This document shows, in pieces, positions 25,715 to 34,506 of a stretch of 43,102 bases of DNA. Position 1 is the first letter of the stretch. The number at the start of each line of letters is the position of its first letter. Source of the DNA: an uncultured Eubacterium sp. (GTDB taxonomy: Bacteria; Bacillota; Clostridia; Lachnospirales; Lachnospiraceae); the NCBI GenBank assembly GCA_947089855.1, contig CAMUML010000037.1, positions 1 to 43,102 on the forward strand. Direction: 5' to 3'. The notes beneath the pieces were generated by a model. That model had not been told where the DNA came from. It searched no databases and saw only the letters and a program-made list of their open reading frames with translations. The position numbers and the translations under genes are program-made.

Positions 25715-26872
25715 ATGAAAGTTGGCATCAATGGAAAAAACGGGGCAAACCGCATCGCTGGTTTCTGCTTTGCCGTAGCCTGCCTGCTATTTTTGGCAGG
25801 CTGCAGCATATATATATATGTAATGCCAGACCAGTCGTATTCGGCTGCAGAACGCCGGATGCTGGCAAAACGGCCGAAAGTTACAAAAAAGCGTGTACTT
25901 TCTGGAAAATTCCAGAAGGATTATGAAGTTTATTTAAGCGAGCAGTTTCCAGGGCGCACCCGGTTTGTATCACTGCAGGCCAGGCTGTCCCGCCTGTTAG
26001 GGGAAAGGGACGCAAACGGTGTTTATTTTGGCTCAGGCCAGTATTTATTAGAACGGTACCAGGAACAGGATTTTGATTGGAAGCTGGCCAAAAAAAATGT
26101 ACGCAGGGCCAGTAAGTTTTTGCAGGAATATCCGAATGCGCGGATCTTGTTCGTACCGGTGAAAAGCAGCGTGCTTTCCGAAAAACTGCCGATGTTTGCA
26201 GAAATATCAGGGGAGGGCCGCTTTTTTGAGCTTGTGGCCAAACAAATTCCCAAAAACAGCCAGATTCCGGTGGCAGATGCCTTGGTTTCGCATAACAGCG
26301 AATATATTTACTACCGCACCGACCACCATTGGACAACGCATGGCGCTTATTATGCTTATGTGGAATGGGCGCGCAGCATGGGGTTTGACGCATTGCCAAA
26401 GGAAAATTTTACGGTTACCGATGTGTGCAGCACCTTTTTGGGGACAACCTATGCCAAAGTGCGTACCGGAGGGCAGGCCGATACGATTTCCCTGTATGAG
26501 CCAAAAGAAGGGCCAAGTTTTTCGCTGGATTATAATATGGGGGAATTTCAGTCAGACAGTTTTTATGACCTTTCAAAACTGGAAGGGGACGATGCTTACA
26601 GCGTTTTTTTTGGAGGCAACCAGGCATTTGTCGATATACGTTCAAACGCGGATAATACGGATGGCCGGACACTGATGATCATTAAGGATTCGTTTGGAAA
26701 TTGTTTTGCGCCGTTTGCGGCAAACCATTATGAACGGACGATTGTGGTCGACCTTAGGCATGTAAATATCCCAGTGGGCAGGCTGCTGCAGGCATACCCG
26801 GCAGATGATATTTTGATTTTATATAACAGCGTGCAGTTTATGGAAGATAAGAACTTAAGCAAATTACAATGA
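25715..26872 (+). CDS. DHHW family protein (SGNH/AlgX-like)
   Basis: A 385-residue exported protein with an N-terminal hydrophobic segment ending in LAGC (Cys30, possibly lipidated). The diagnostic D203-H-H-W206 lies in YRTDHHWTTHGAYYAY. Other seen blocks are FPGRTRFVSLQARLSRLLGERDANGVYFGSGQYLLER near the start and LMIIKDSFGNCFAPFAANHY near the end, where the Ser of an SGNH-like site would sit. The family resembles acetyl-transfer accessory proteins of exopolysaccharide or alginate O-acetylation. The adjacent DUF4358 gene supports the usual Lachnospiraceae context, but the partner MBOAT enzyme is missing here. The ribosome site is weak (AGGGGCAGGGA). Confidence 0.85.
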   Translation: MKVGINGKNGANRIAGFCFAVACLLFLAGCSIYIYVMPDQSYSAAERRMLAKRPKVTKKRVLSGKFQKDYEVYLSEQFPGRTRFVSLQARLSRLLGERDANGVYFGSGQYLLERYQEQDFDWKLAKKNVRRASKFLQEYPNARILFVPVKSSVLSEKLPMFAEISGEGRFFELVAKQIPKNSQIPVADALVSHNSEYIYYRTDHHWTTHGAYYAYVEWARSMGFDALPKENFTVTDVCSTFLGTTYAKVRTGGQADTISLYEPKEGPSFSLDYNMGEFQSDSFYDLSKLEGDDAYSVFFGGNQAFVDIRSNADNTDGRTLMIIKDSFGNCFAPFAANHYERTIVVDLRHVNIPVGRLLQAYPADDILILYNSVQFMEDKNLSKLQ

Positions 26873-26942
26873 CGGGCAAACATCTGCCGCCAACACCAAA
26901 CGATAGGGTATCAATGAAATAAGCAGGCATTTGCTGCATAGA

Positions 26943-27019
26943 TATACTCACGGGCGATGAAGTTTGCCATATGGCTTGAGGCAGTAACTAGAGTTTTGTG
27001 CTGGCTGCCATAACTCTAA
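26943..27019. repeat. Structured repeat, copy 2
   Basis: The first 46 bases (26943-26988) align with 6657-6702 with 35 identities and 11 mismatches, every mismatch being a transition. The downstream sequence differs: TAGAGTT (26989-26995) and AACTCTA (27013-27019) form a different hairpin. It lies in the 199-base gap before the FAD-dependent oxidoreductase gene. Confidence 0.55.
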
Positions 27020-27071
27020 TTTCTGCCCGGATGGAGCACCAGTATAAGTCAGGAAGAAAGGAATATGGTAC

Positions 27072-28499
27072 ATGAAATATGACGTGATCATTGTCGGCGC
27101 AGGCCCGGCAGGGATATTTACGGCAATGGAGTTAATAAAGCATAACAGCAGGAAAAAAATACTGCTGGTAGAAAAAGGCAAGGCGATTGAAGAGCGCAGC
27201 TGCCCGAAAAATAAAACAAAAAAATGCGTAGGCTGCAGCCCATGCAATATTACCACCGGATTTTCCGGGGCAGGGGCATTTTCGGACGGCAAGCTGTCGT
27301 TAAGCTATGAAGTAGGCGGCGATTTCCCGCAGCTGGTCGGTGCAGATTTTGCGCAGGAACTGATCCATTATACGGACCGTATTTATCTGGAGTTTGGCGC
27401 AGATACCCATATCGAAGGGGTAAGTGAGCCGCTAAAAGTCCGTGAGATCCGAAAGCGGGCAATACAGGCTGGGCTAAAGCTTGTCGACTGCCCGATCCGC
27501 CATTTGGGTACGGAAAAGGCACAGCATATTTATGGCGCAATTGAAAAATATCTGGCCGATAAAGGCGTAGATATGCTGTTCGGGTACAGCTGCCAGGATT
27601 TAATCATGGAAGAGGACTGCTGCAAAGGCGTTATCTTGGCAAAAGAAACCTATGGCCGAAAAGATGCTTTGCCTGGCAATGTACAGGAACGCTATGAGGC
27701 CCCGCATGTCGTAGTGGCAGCCGGGAGGCGTGGTGCGGATTGGCTGCAGACGCTGTGTGCAAAATACGACATTGCCCACAAGCCTGGAACTGTAGATATA
27801 GGCGTACGTGTGGAAGTACGCAACGAGATTATGGAGGAAGTTAACCATGTCCTGTATGAATCCAAACTAATCGGATACCCAGGGCCGTTTAAAAATAAAG
27901 TGCGTACCTTTTGCCAGAATCCAGGCGGGTTTGTCAGCCAGGAAAATTACGACAATGGCCTTGCAGTCGTCAATGGGCACTCTTACAAGGATCTAAAATC
28001 CGACAATACCAATCTGGCAATTTTGTGTTCCCACAATTTTACAGAACCATTCAACCAGCCGATTTCCTACGCGCAAAAAGTCGGGGAATTGACAAATATG
28101 CTTGGCGCTGGGCAGATACTGGTACAGCGGTATGGAGATATTTTAGACGGCAAGCGCACCTGGCCAAAAGAGCTGGCGCAGTCCAATGTGCGCCCGACAC
28201 TGCCGGATGCAGTAGCCGGGGACATTACAGCGGCGATGCCGTACCGTGCGATGATGAATATCATTAATTTTATCCAGGCAATGGACCATGTAGTGCCGGG
28301 GTTTGCGAGTACAGAAACGCTTTTGTATTCGCCGGAATTAAAATTTTACAGCAATAAAGTGCGGATGGATGAAAACCTTGTGACCAATGTCAAAGGGCTT
28401 TATTGCCTGGGGGATGCAAGCGGATGGACGAGGGGGCTTATGATGGCGTCGTCTATGGGGGTGCTGATGGGGCGTAAGCTGATGGAGTTTGACCGTTAA
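27072..28499 (+). CDS. NAD(P)/FAD-dependent oxidoreductase (COG2509-type)
   Basis: A 475-residue flavoprotein. The Rossmann motif VGAGPAG is at residues 8-14 with the acidic strand end VEKGKAIEERSCP. Two Cys pairs follow, KKCVGCSPC, in the position typical of this uncharacterised FAD-dependent dehydrogenase family, and GAFSDGKLSLSYEVGG. Later, VDIGVRVEVRNEIM and GWTRGLMMASSMGVLMG, with GDASG, complete the FAD site. Substrate is unknown. The ATG is preceded by AAAGGAATATGG. It appears to be a single-gene unit with a terminator at 28703-28730. Confidence 0.9.
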   Translation: MKYDVIIVGAGPAGIFTAMELIKHNSRKKILLVEKGKAIEERSCPKNKTKKCVGCSPCNITTGFSGAGAFSDGKLSLSYEVGGDFPQLVGADFAQELIHYTDRIYLEFGADTHIEGVSEPLKVREIRKRAIQAGLKLVDCPIRHLGTEKAQHIYGAIEKYLADKGVDMLFGYSCQDLIMEEDCCKGVILAKETYGRKDALPGNVQERYEAPHVVVAAGRRGADWLQTLCAKYDIAHKPGTVDIGVRVEVRNEIMEEVNHVLYESKLIGYPGPFKNKVRTFCQNPGGFVSQENYDNGLAVVNGHSYKDLKSDNTNLAILCSHNFTEPFNQPISYAQKVGELTNMLGAGQILVQRYGDILDGKRTWPKELAQSNVRPTLPDAVAGDITAAMPYRAMMNIINFIQAMDHVVPGFASTETLLYSPELKFYSNKVRMDENLVTNVKGLYCLGDASGWTRGLMMASSMGVLMGRKLMEFDR

Positions 28500-28702
28500 A
28501 TGGGGTGGCTGACCACCCCGCCATCCGGCTGGTTTCCACAAGCTTTACGGACGGTTGCCGTATACGCTGCGGCAAAGCAGCAGGCTGGTGGTTCCGCGGT
28601 TGTCCGAAGTTCTACAAGCCTGGTATAGATGCCTGTTAAATGGCTAATTTTTTTGTTGCGCTTGAGCGTGTTTGAAATTTGTACTATTTGCATGAAAATA
28701 AG

Positions 28703-28730
28703 AAAAGGGCTGTTAACAGGCTCTTTTTTT
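28703..28730 (+). terminator. Terminator of the FAD-dependent oxidoreductase gene
   Basis: AAAAGGGCT and GGCTCTTTT form a short stem with two G-U pairs around a 7-base loop, followed by a run of T. An alternative longer pairing, GGGCTGTT (28707-28714) with AACAGCCC downstream, also exists. Confidence 0.5.
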
Positions 28731-28954
28731 ATGTTCAGAACACCTGGAGCCTAATGAACAGCCCCGCAACAATCTGCAGGGTATTAAAAGGCCAACCCCG
28801 CTTTGCCCGGTATTAATTTGTTGCGCAGCAAAGCTGTGGGCAATCAGCCCGGAGAGATTGAATGCTTGCTGCTTTGCCACAGTGTTCAGTGGAAGTGAAC
28901 TACCCATTGTCTAAAGCCAATACATTATTTCAAAGTAAAGCATGACAAAACCAG

Positions 28955-29192
28955 CCGGAGGATGGGGCGGTGGGCTGGGTTGCAGCGACGTTTGGAAGAA
29001 TGTCTAGAAGCCCTTAGTATTCTGCAAGGAAACCAGGCGGCGAAGCCGAAGCGGCGCCTGTAGCTGCTGGCGTAAGCCAGGGCGGACAAGGTGCCGCGCC
29101 CGTCCGGTACCACTGTGTAAATGCAGAATACTTAGTGCTTCTTAACATTCTGGAATAGGAGCCGCAACCCAGCCCACCGCCCCATCCTCCGG
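28955..29192. repeat. 238-bp structured palindrome upstream of the topoisomerase operon
   Basis: The outer arms, 28955-28983 and 29164-29192, are perfectly complementary over 29 bp. An inner stem pairs 29006-29026 with 29122-29142 (21 bp, 2 mismatches), and AGAATGT (28997-29003) with ACATTCT (29145-29151) joins them. The core (29027-29121) is GC-rich and holds small hairpins, including CTGGC-GTAA-GCCAG with a GNRA loop. It could be a structured RNA or a large non-autonomous element. No promoter directly ahead of it was recognised. Confidence 0.65.
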
Positions 29193-29240
29193 CGTCCCCC
29201 ATCCAAATTGCAATCCGCGAATAAACGTTCGAAAAAATTC

Positions 29241-29270
29241 TTTACATATTTTAGGAAAATGTGATATACT
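29241..29270 (+). promoter_or_regulatory. Promoter of the topoisomerase-dut-thyX operon
   Basis: TTTACA (29241-29246), an 18-base spacer and TATACT (29265-29270). The first likely transcribed base is near 29278. Confidence 0.75.
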
Positions 29271-29277
29271 ATAGCGT

Positions 29278-29362
29278 GATTCCATTTGTAAAGCCATATA
29301 AGCTACCGCCCATCCCGCCAAACCGGCTGTACAGCGGTACTTACAAAGCTAAAAATGGAATC
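29278..29362 (+). promoter_or_regulatory. Long stem in the topoisomerase leader
   Basis: GATTCCATTT (29278-29287) pairs exactly with AAATGGAATC (29353-29362). An offset alternative, TTTGTAA (29285-29291) with TTACAAA (29341-29347), shares part of the left arm. The 5' arm starts at the predicted transcription start, so the stem would sit at the very 5' end of the mRNA. The remaining leader to 29519 is GC-rich. Confidence 0.4.
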
Positions 29363-29519
29363 CCCAGCCAGCCATCCACAGCAGGCCGTAGGGCATTCCA
29401 GCCAGTACAGGCAGCAGCCGGTGCCAATATGCCGGCCTTAAGGCAGCAGCCCTGTCCGCCTGGGCGGTTGCCTACGCTGCACCGGAGGCTGGCTTACAGG
29501 AATAAAGGGGTATTGTAAA

Positions 29520-31442
29520 ATGGCAAAGAATCAAGTATACGATGAGGGCAGCATTTCGATCTTAGAAGGGCTGGAGGCTGTCCGAAAAAGGCCGGGCATG
29601 TATATTGGAAGTGTTTCCAGAAAAGGGCTGAACCATTTAATATACGAAATTGTAGATAATTCGGTTGACGAACATTTGGCCGGGGAATGTGATACGATAT
29701 GGGTAACGCTGGAAAAGGACGGTTCCTGTACGGTGGAAGACAATGGGCGCGGCATTCCAGTCGGTATGCATCAAAAGGGTATACCAGCGGCGCGCGTCGT
29801 ATTTTCTACCCTCCATGCAGGGGGGAAGTTTGACAGCACGGTTTATAAGACCAGCGGCGGCCTGCATGGCGTCGGTTCTTCGGTTGTAAATGCGTTGTCC
29901 GTGTACCTGGATGTGGAAATCAGCAGGGACGGGTACATCCACCATGACCGCTATGAACGCGGCAATCCGGTGGTTGCGTTAGAGCAGGGCTTGTTGCCGA
30001 AGGTGGGAAAAACCAAAAAGACTGGTACAAAAATTAATTTCCTGCCAGACCCAGAGATTTTTGAAAAGACACGGTTTAAAGAGGATGAGGTCAAAAGCAG
30101 GATGCATGAGACGGCCTATTTAAATCCGGCGCTTACTATTATCTATGAAGACCGGCGTGGGGAAACCGTTGAACATCTAGAGTACAGGGAGCCGGACGGT
30201 ATTATCGGGTTTGTCAAAGATATTAACCGCAACAACGAGACGATCCATGATGTCGTATATTTGAATGGGGAATCTGACGGCATTACGGTAGAAGCGGCGT
30301 TCCAGTATACCAATGAATTCCATGAAAATATTTTGGGGTTCTGCAATAATATTTACAATGCCGAAGGCGGTACGCATATTACAGGGTTTAAAACTATATT
30401 TACGACAATTATAAACCAGTATGCGCGGGAACTTGGGGTATTAAAGGAAAAGGACGCTAATTTTACCGGGACAGATGTGCGCAACGGCATGACGGCAGTC
30501 GTTTCGATCAAACACCCGGACCCGCGTTTTGAAGGGCAGACCAAGACCAAACTGGACAACCAGGATGCGTCGCGTGCAGTTGCAAAAATTGCCAGCGAAG
30601 AAATACAGCTTTATTTTGATAAAAACCTGGAATCTTTAAAAGCGGTGATCAGCTGTGCGGAAAAGGCGGCCAAGATCCGCAAAACGGAAGAAAAGGCGAA
30701 GACGAACCTTTTGGCAAAGCAGAAGTTTTCTTTTGATTCCAATGGGAAGCTGGCGAACTGCGAGTCAAGGGACGCGGACAAATGCGAGATTTTTATTGTC
30801 GAAGGGGATTCTGCGGGAGGCTCTGCCAAAATGGCAAGGAACCGTATGTACCAGGCCATTATGCCAATCCGCGGCAAGATCTTGAATGTAGAGAAGGCAA
30901 GTATTGACAAGGTACTTGCGAATGCGGAGATTAAGACGATGATCAACGCATTTGGCTGCGGGTTTTCGGAAGGTTATGGAAATGATTTTGACATTGGCAG
31001 GCTGCGTTATGGGAAGATTATTATTATGGCGGATGCCGATGTGGACGGCGCGCATATTTCAACGTTGTTGTTAACACTGTTTTACCGGTTTATGCCGGAA
31101 CTGATCTTTGAGGGGCATGTGTATATTGCAATGCCGCCATTGTATAAGGCGATGCCAAATAAAGGCCCAGAAGAATACCTTTATGATGACGAAGCGCTGA
31201 AAAAGTACCGGAAAAGGCACAAAGGGCCGTTTACGTTGCAGCGGTACAAAGGGCTTGGGGAAATGGATGCGCAGCAGTTGTGGGAAACGACGCTAAACCC
31301 CGAAACACGCATGCTAAAAAAGGTTGAGATCGAAGACGGGCGTATGGCATCCGATGTGACGGAAATGCTGATGGGCAATGACGTGCCGCCAAGGCGGGCA
31401 TTTATTTATAAACATGCGAAGGATGCACAGCTTGATATATAG
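29520..31442 (+). CDS. parE: Type IIA topoisomerase subunit B (ParE/GyrB-like)
   Basis: A 640-residue ATPase subunit. GHKL motifs are EIVDNSVDE, VEDNGRGIPV and TSGGLHGVGSSVVNALS (about residues 40-120). The transducer domain follows, then the TOPRIM domain with IVEGDSAGGSA (about 428-438) and MADADVDGAHIS (about 502-513), and the C-terminal LQRYKGLGEMDAQQLWETT with PPRRAFIYKHA. It heads a long plus-strand gene set. I call it ParE-like because its partner lacks a GyrA box, but GyrB and ParE are hard to separate from one sequence. An AAGGGG site lies 8 bases before the ATG. Confidence 0.85.
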   Translation: MAKNQVYDEGSISILEGLEAVRKRPGMYIGSVSRKGLNHLIYEIVDNSVDEHLAGECDTIWVTLEKDGSCTVEDNGRGIPVGMHQKGIPAARVVFSTLHAGGKFDSTVYKTSGGLHGVGSSVVNALSVYLDVEISRDGYIHHDRYERGNPVVALEQGLLPKVGKTKKTGTKINFLPDPEIFEKTRFKEDEVKSRMHETAYLNPALTIIYEDRRGETVEHLEYREPDGIIGFVKDINRNNETIHDVVYLNGESDGITVEAAFQYTNEFHENILGFCNNIYNAEGGTHITGFKTIFTTIINQYARELGVLKEKDANFTGTDVRNGMTAVVSIKHPDPRFEGQTKTKLDNQDASRAVAKIASEEIQLYFDKNLESLKAVISCAEKAAKIRKTEEKAKTNLLAKQKFSFDSNGKLANCESRDADKCEIFIVEGDSAGGSAKMARNRMYQAIMPIRGKILNVEKASIDKVLANAEIKTMINAFGCGFSEGYGNDFDIGRLRYGKIIIMADADVDGAHISTLLLTLFYRFMPELIFEGHVYIAMPPLYKAMPNKGPEEYLYDDEALKKYRKRHKGPFTLQRYKGLGEMDAQQLWETTLNPETRMLKKVEIEDGRMASDVTEMLMGNDVPPRRAFIYKHAKDAQLDI

Positions 31443-31450
31443 CCCAGATG

Positions 31451-31514
31451 GTTACTATTTACAGCCTCATAACTTAGAATGTTTGTCAAGAGCAAATTGG
31501 CTGTGAATAGTAAC
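31451..31514 (+). repeat. 64-bp terminal-inverted-repeat element, copy C
   Basis: GTTACTATTTACAGCC (31451-31466) to GGCTGTGAATAGTAAC (31499-31514), with one extra complementary G/C pair outside. It differs from copy B at one base. It lies in the 162-base gap between subunit B and subunit A, so the RNA hairpin would be inside the operon's mRNA. Confidence 0.85.
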
Positions 31515-31604
31515 CCTAGATGAAATTTGGCAGGCAGCATCTAGATATTAAAAAGAAGGGAGGCGTTGCTGCAAAACCTATTGTTTTCAGTAACGGGCAG
31601 AAAT

Positions 31605-33890
31605 ATGCAGACACAAGACCGCCTGATCCGTACCGAATATTCGGAAGTAATGCAAAAATCCTATATTGACTATGCGATGAGCGTCATTGTTGCGCGTGCA
31701 CTGCCGGATATACGGGATGGCTTAAAGCCGGTACAGCGCAGGACACTGTACGATATGTATGAACTGGGCATCCGCTATGACCGGCCATACCGAAAATGTG
31801 CACGTATCGTCGGCGATACTATGGGTAAATACCATCCGCATGGGGATTCTTCCATTTATGATGCGCTTGTTGTTATGGCGCAGGAGTTTAAGAAAGGGCT
31901 GCCGTTAGTAGATGGCCACGGCAACTTTGGCTCTATCGAAGGGGACGGTGCCGCCGCTATGCGTTATACGGAGGCGCGGCTGGAAAAAATTACACAGGAG
32001 GTATATCTGGCTGACCTTGATAAAAATGTAGTGGATTTTATCCCCAATTTTGACGAAACGGATAAAGAGCCGCAGGTTTTGCCGGTGCGGGTGCCAAATA
32101 TTTTAATAAACGGTGCAGAAGGGATCGCGGTCGGCATGGCCACCAGTATCCCGCCTCATAATTTCGGCGAAGTCATCGACGGTGTGGTTGCCTATTTGAA
32201 AAACCCTGATATAAATACCGCGCAGATGATGGAATATATCAAAGGCCCGGATTTCCCGACGGGAGGTATTGTAACAAACCGCGATGCCCTGCTTAGTATC
32301 TATGCGTCGGGGACAGGCAAAATAAAAATCCGCGGCAGGGTAGAGGTGGAAAAAGGGAAAGGGGGCAGGGACCGCCTGGTCATTACCGAAATCCCCTATA
32401 CAATGATCGGCGCTAATATCGGGAAATTTTTAAACGATGTGTTTGCGCTTGTGGAAACGAAAAAGACCAGCGATATTGTAGATATTTCGAACCAGTCCTC
32501 CAAAGAGGGGATCCGGATTGTTCTGGAACTGCGGCGCGGTGCAGATGTGGATAACTTGTGCAGCCTTCTATATAAGAAGACAAAGCTGGAAGACACGTTT
32601 GGCGTAAATATGCTTTCCGTTGCAGACGGCAGGCCGGAAACAATGGGGCTTGTCCCGATGGTACGCCACCATGTAAACTTCCAGTATGAGATTACTACGA
32701 GGAAATACCAGACCCTTTTAACAAAAGAGCTGGAAAAAAAAGAAGTGCAGGAAGGGCTGATGAAAGCCTGTGATGTAATAGACTTGGTTATTGAAATCCT
32801 GCGTGGGAGCAAAAATATAAAAGATGCAAAAAACTGCCTGGTTAACGGCGAAACAAGCAAGATCACGTTCCGCCGCGCGAGGTCAGAAAAACAGGCCACA
32901 AAGCTGCGTTTTACCGAGCGGCAGGCTACCGCGATCCTGGAAATGCGCCTGTACCGCCTGATAGGGCTGGAATTGGATGCGCTGATAAAAGAACACGAAG
33001 AAACGTTGAAAAAGATTGCCCAATACGAAGCAATCTTAAACGACCGCGGCACAATGACAAAAGTAATTATCAAAGAACTGCGCGCCTTTAAAAAGCAATA
33101 TGGCAGGCCGCGCCGTACATCGATTGATAATCTGGCAGAAGCCGTATATGTGGAAAAACAGCTGGAAGAAAAAGATGTGATATTCCTTATGGACCGTTTT
33201 GGGTATGCCAGGACAATCGATATTGCGGCCTATGAGCGGAATAAGGAAGCGGCAGACAGCGAAAGCAAGGTTGTGCTGCAATGCAAAAATACGGGCCGCA
33301 TCTGCATCTTTACGGATAAGGGCCAGCTGCATATGATGAAAGTACAAGACCTTCCTTATGGAAAATTCCGTGACAAAGGCCAGCCCATTGACAATATCAG
33401 CAATTATGACAGCAGCCAGGAACAGTGCCTTTACCTTGCGCCGCTTGCGTATGTCAAACAGCAGGTGCTGCTCTTTGGGACTACAGCCGGCATGGTCAAG
33501 CTGGTCGCAGGCAGCGAATTTGATGTATTAAAGCGGACGACGGCTGCTACAAAGCTGGCCGATGGGGATACCGTTGTATTTGTCCAGCCATTGGTTGGCA
33601 CAGGGGATGGGGCTTCCAGCGGTGCCGGTTGTGGCCATACAGGCAAACAAACGCTGGTTATACAGTCAGAAAAAGGGATGTTCCTGCGTATAGAAGCAGA
33701 TTCTATACCGGAAAAGAAAAAAACGGCAGCTGGCGTGCGTGGCATCCGGCTGGATGAAGATGATAAAGTAACGCATATGTACTTGCTTGGAGTGCAGGAG
33801 GAAGGGCGGATAGCAGACTACGGGCCGTCCGAAGTAGTATTAAACCGCCTGCGTATAGGCTCCCGGGATACGAAAGGTGTGAAACGGTAA
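31605..33890 (+). CDS. parC: Type IIA topoisomerase subunit A (ParC/GyrA-like)
   Basis: A breakage-reunion subunit of 761 residues from the ATG at 31605. SYIDYAMSVIVARALPDIRD opens the winged-helix region. Quinolone-determining positions are GDTMGKYHPHGDSSIYD with S82 and D86, the susceptible-type residues, and the catalytic tyrosine is Y121 in AAAMRYTEARL. The C-terminal beta-pinwheel is present, but the canonical QRRGGKG GyrA box is not seen, which favours a topoisomerase IV-type enzyme. An in-frame TTG at 31566 with GGGAGG just two bases ahead would add 13 residues, but homologues begin near the 31605 ATG. The stop TAA is immediately followed by the dut ATG. Confidence 0.85.
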   Translation: MQTQDRLIRTEYSEVMQKSYIDYAMSVIVARALPDIRDGLKPVQRRTLYDMYELGIRYDRPYRKCARIVGDTMGKYHPHGDSSIYDALVVMAQEFKKGLPLVDGHGNFGSIEGDGAAAMRYTEARLEKITQEVYLADLDKNVVDFIPNFDETDKEPQVLPVRVPNILINGAEGIAVGMATSIPPHNFGEVIDGVVAYLKNPDINTAQMMEYIKGPDFPTGGIVTNRDALLSIYASGTGKIKIRGRVEVEKGKGGRDRLVITEIPYTMIGANIGKFLNDVFALVETKKTSDIVDISNQSSKEGIRIVLELRRGADVDNLCSLLYKKTKLEDTFGVNMLSVADGRPETMGLVPMVRHHVNFQYEITTRKYQTLLTKELEKKEVQEGLMKACDVIDLVIEILRGSKNIKDAKNCLVNGETSKITFRRARSEKQATKLRFTERQATAILEMRLYRLIGLELDALIKEHEETLKKIAQYEAILNDRGTMTKVIIKELRAFKKQYGRPRRTSIDNLAEAVYVEKQLEEKDVIFLMDRFGYARTIDIAAYERNKEAADSESKVVLQCKNTGRICIFTDKGQLHMMKVQDLPYGKFRDKGQPIDNISNYDSSQEQCLYLAPLAYVKQQVLLFGTTAGMVKLVAGSEFDVLKRTTAATKLADGDTVVFVQPLVGTGDGASSGAGCGHTGKQTLVIQSEKGMFLRIEADSIPEKKKTAAGVRGIRLDEDDKVTHMYLLGVQEEGRIADYGPSEVVLNRLRIGSRDTKGVKR

Positions 33891-34331
33891 ATGGAACAAG
33901 TAACCTTAAAAATAAAATATCATTCCAAAGAAATTGCAAAATTGGACTACATAGCAGGAAAAAGCGACTGGATCGACCTGCGCAGCGCACAGGAAGTAGA
34001 CTTGAAAAAAGGGGAATCCTGCCGTATCAGCCTGGGGGTATCGATCGAACTGCCGAAAGGCTATGAGGCTATTGTAGTCCCAAGAAGTTCTACATTCCAA
34101 AACTTTGGGATTATCCAGACTAACCATATGGGCGTGATCGATGAAACCTACTGTGGGGACAACGACTTGTGGATGGTGCCGGTGCTTGCGGTGCGTGATA
34201 CGCATATCAGCGTCAATGACCGCATCTGCCAGTTCCGTATCCAAAAACACCAGCCGCAGATCGTATTTGAAGAAACACAGGCGCTGGGCCATGCAGACCG
34301 CGGCGGGTTCGGCAGCACAGGCAGGCAGTAG
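33891..34331 (+). CDS. dut: dUTP diphosphatase
   Basis: A 146-residue trimeric dUTPase that converts dUTP to dUMP, preventing uracil misincorporation and supplying ThyX. The five motifs are visible: DLRSAQ (I), VPRSSTFQNFGII (II), GVIDETYCGDNDLW (III), RICQFRIQKHQP (IV) and RGGFGSTG (V). The ATG follows the subunit A stop with no gap, so translation is probably coupled. Confidence 0.95.
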   Translation: MEQVTLKIKYHSKEIAKLDYIAGKSDWIDLRSAQEVDLKKGESCRISLGVSIELPKGYEAIVVPRSSTFQNFGIIQTNHMGVIDETYCGDNDLWMVPVLAVRDTHISVNDRICQFRIQKHQPQIVFEETQALGHADRGGFGSTGRQ

Positions 34332-34506
34332 GCATCGTATTAACCCGGCAGCCAGAATGGAAACAGCATGGAAGCGGTCCGGCGGCCGGTGCGTAAAAAG
34401 GAAAGCGATCCGGTAAACGGCAGGGAATGGGCATGGAAGCGATCTTGTGGACCGGTGGGGAAATGGGTTGTGAGAAAAGATCCAAAGAAAGGAGTACCTA
34501 TCGAAT

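Larger units (their letters stand above)
28500..29519. other. 1,020-bp intergenic region with several RNA-scale structures
   Basis: No gene supported. In order: a perfect 7-bp hairpin GGGGTGG/CCACCCC (28502-28519), a terminator (28703-28730), about 220 bases with scattered short inverted repeats (for example GTTCA/TGAAC near 28888-28904) that I cannot assign, a 238-bp stem structure (28955-29192), a promoter (29241-29270) and an untranslated leader to the topoisomerase gene (29271-29519). Frames crossing the stem are open on both strands only because it is palindromic. Confidence 0.6.

Noticed and set aside
28731-28954. Possible IS200/IS605 end or omega-RNA remnant
   Set aside because: Short hairpins and a GTGAACTACCC stretch looked suggestive, but no TnpA, TnpB or ISC sequence is near.
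29027-29202. Open frames on both strands across the large palindrome, including a 62-residue minus-strand frame
   Set aside because: The DNA is self-complementary, so frames are open symmetrically. There are no ribosome sites and the translations are low complexity.
29261-29518. 85-residue frame in the topoisomerase leader
   Set aside because: Its start lies inside the -10 region, before the predicted transcription start, and no ribosome site exists.
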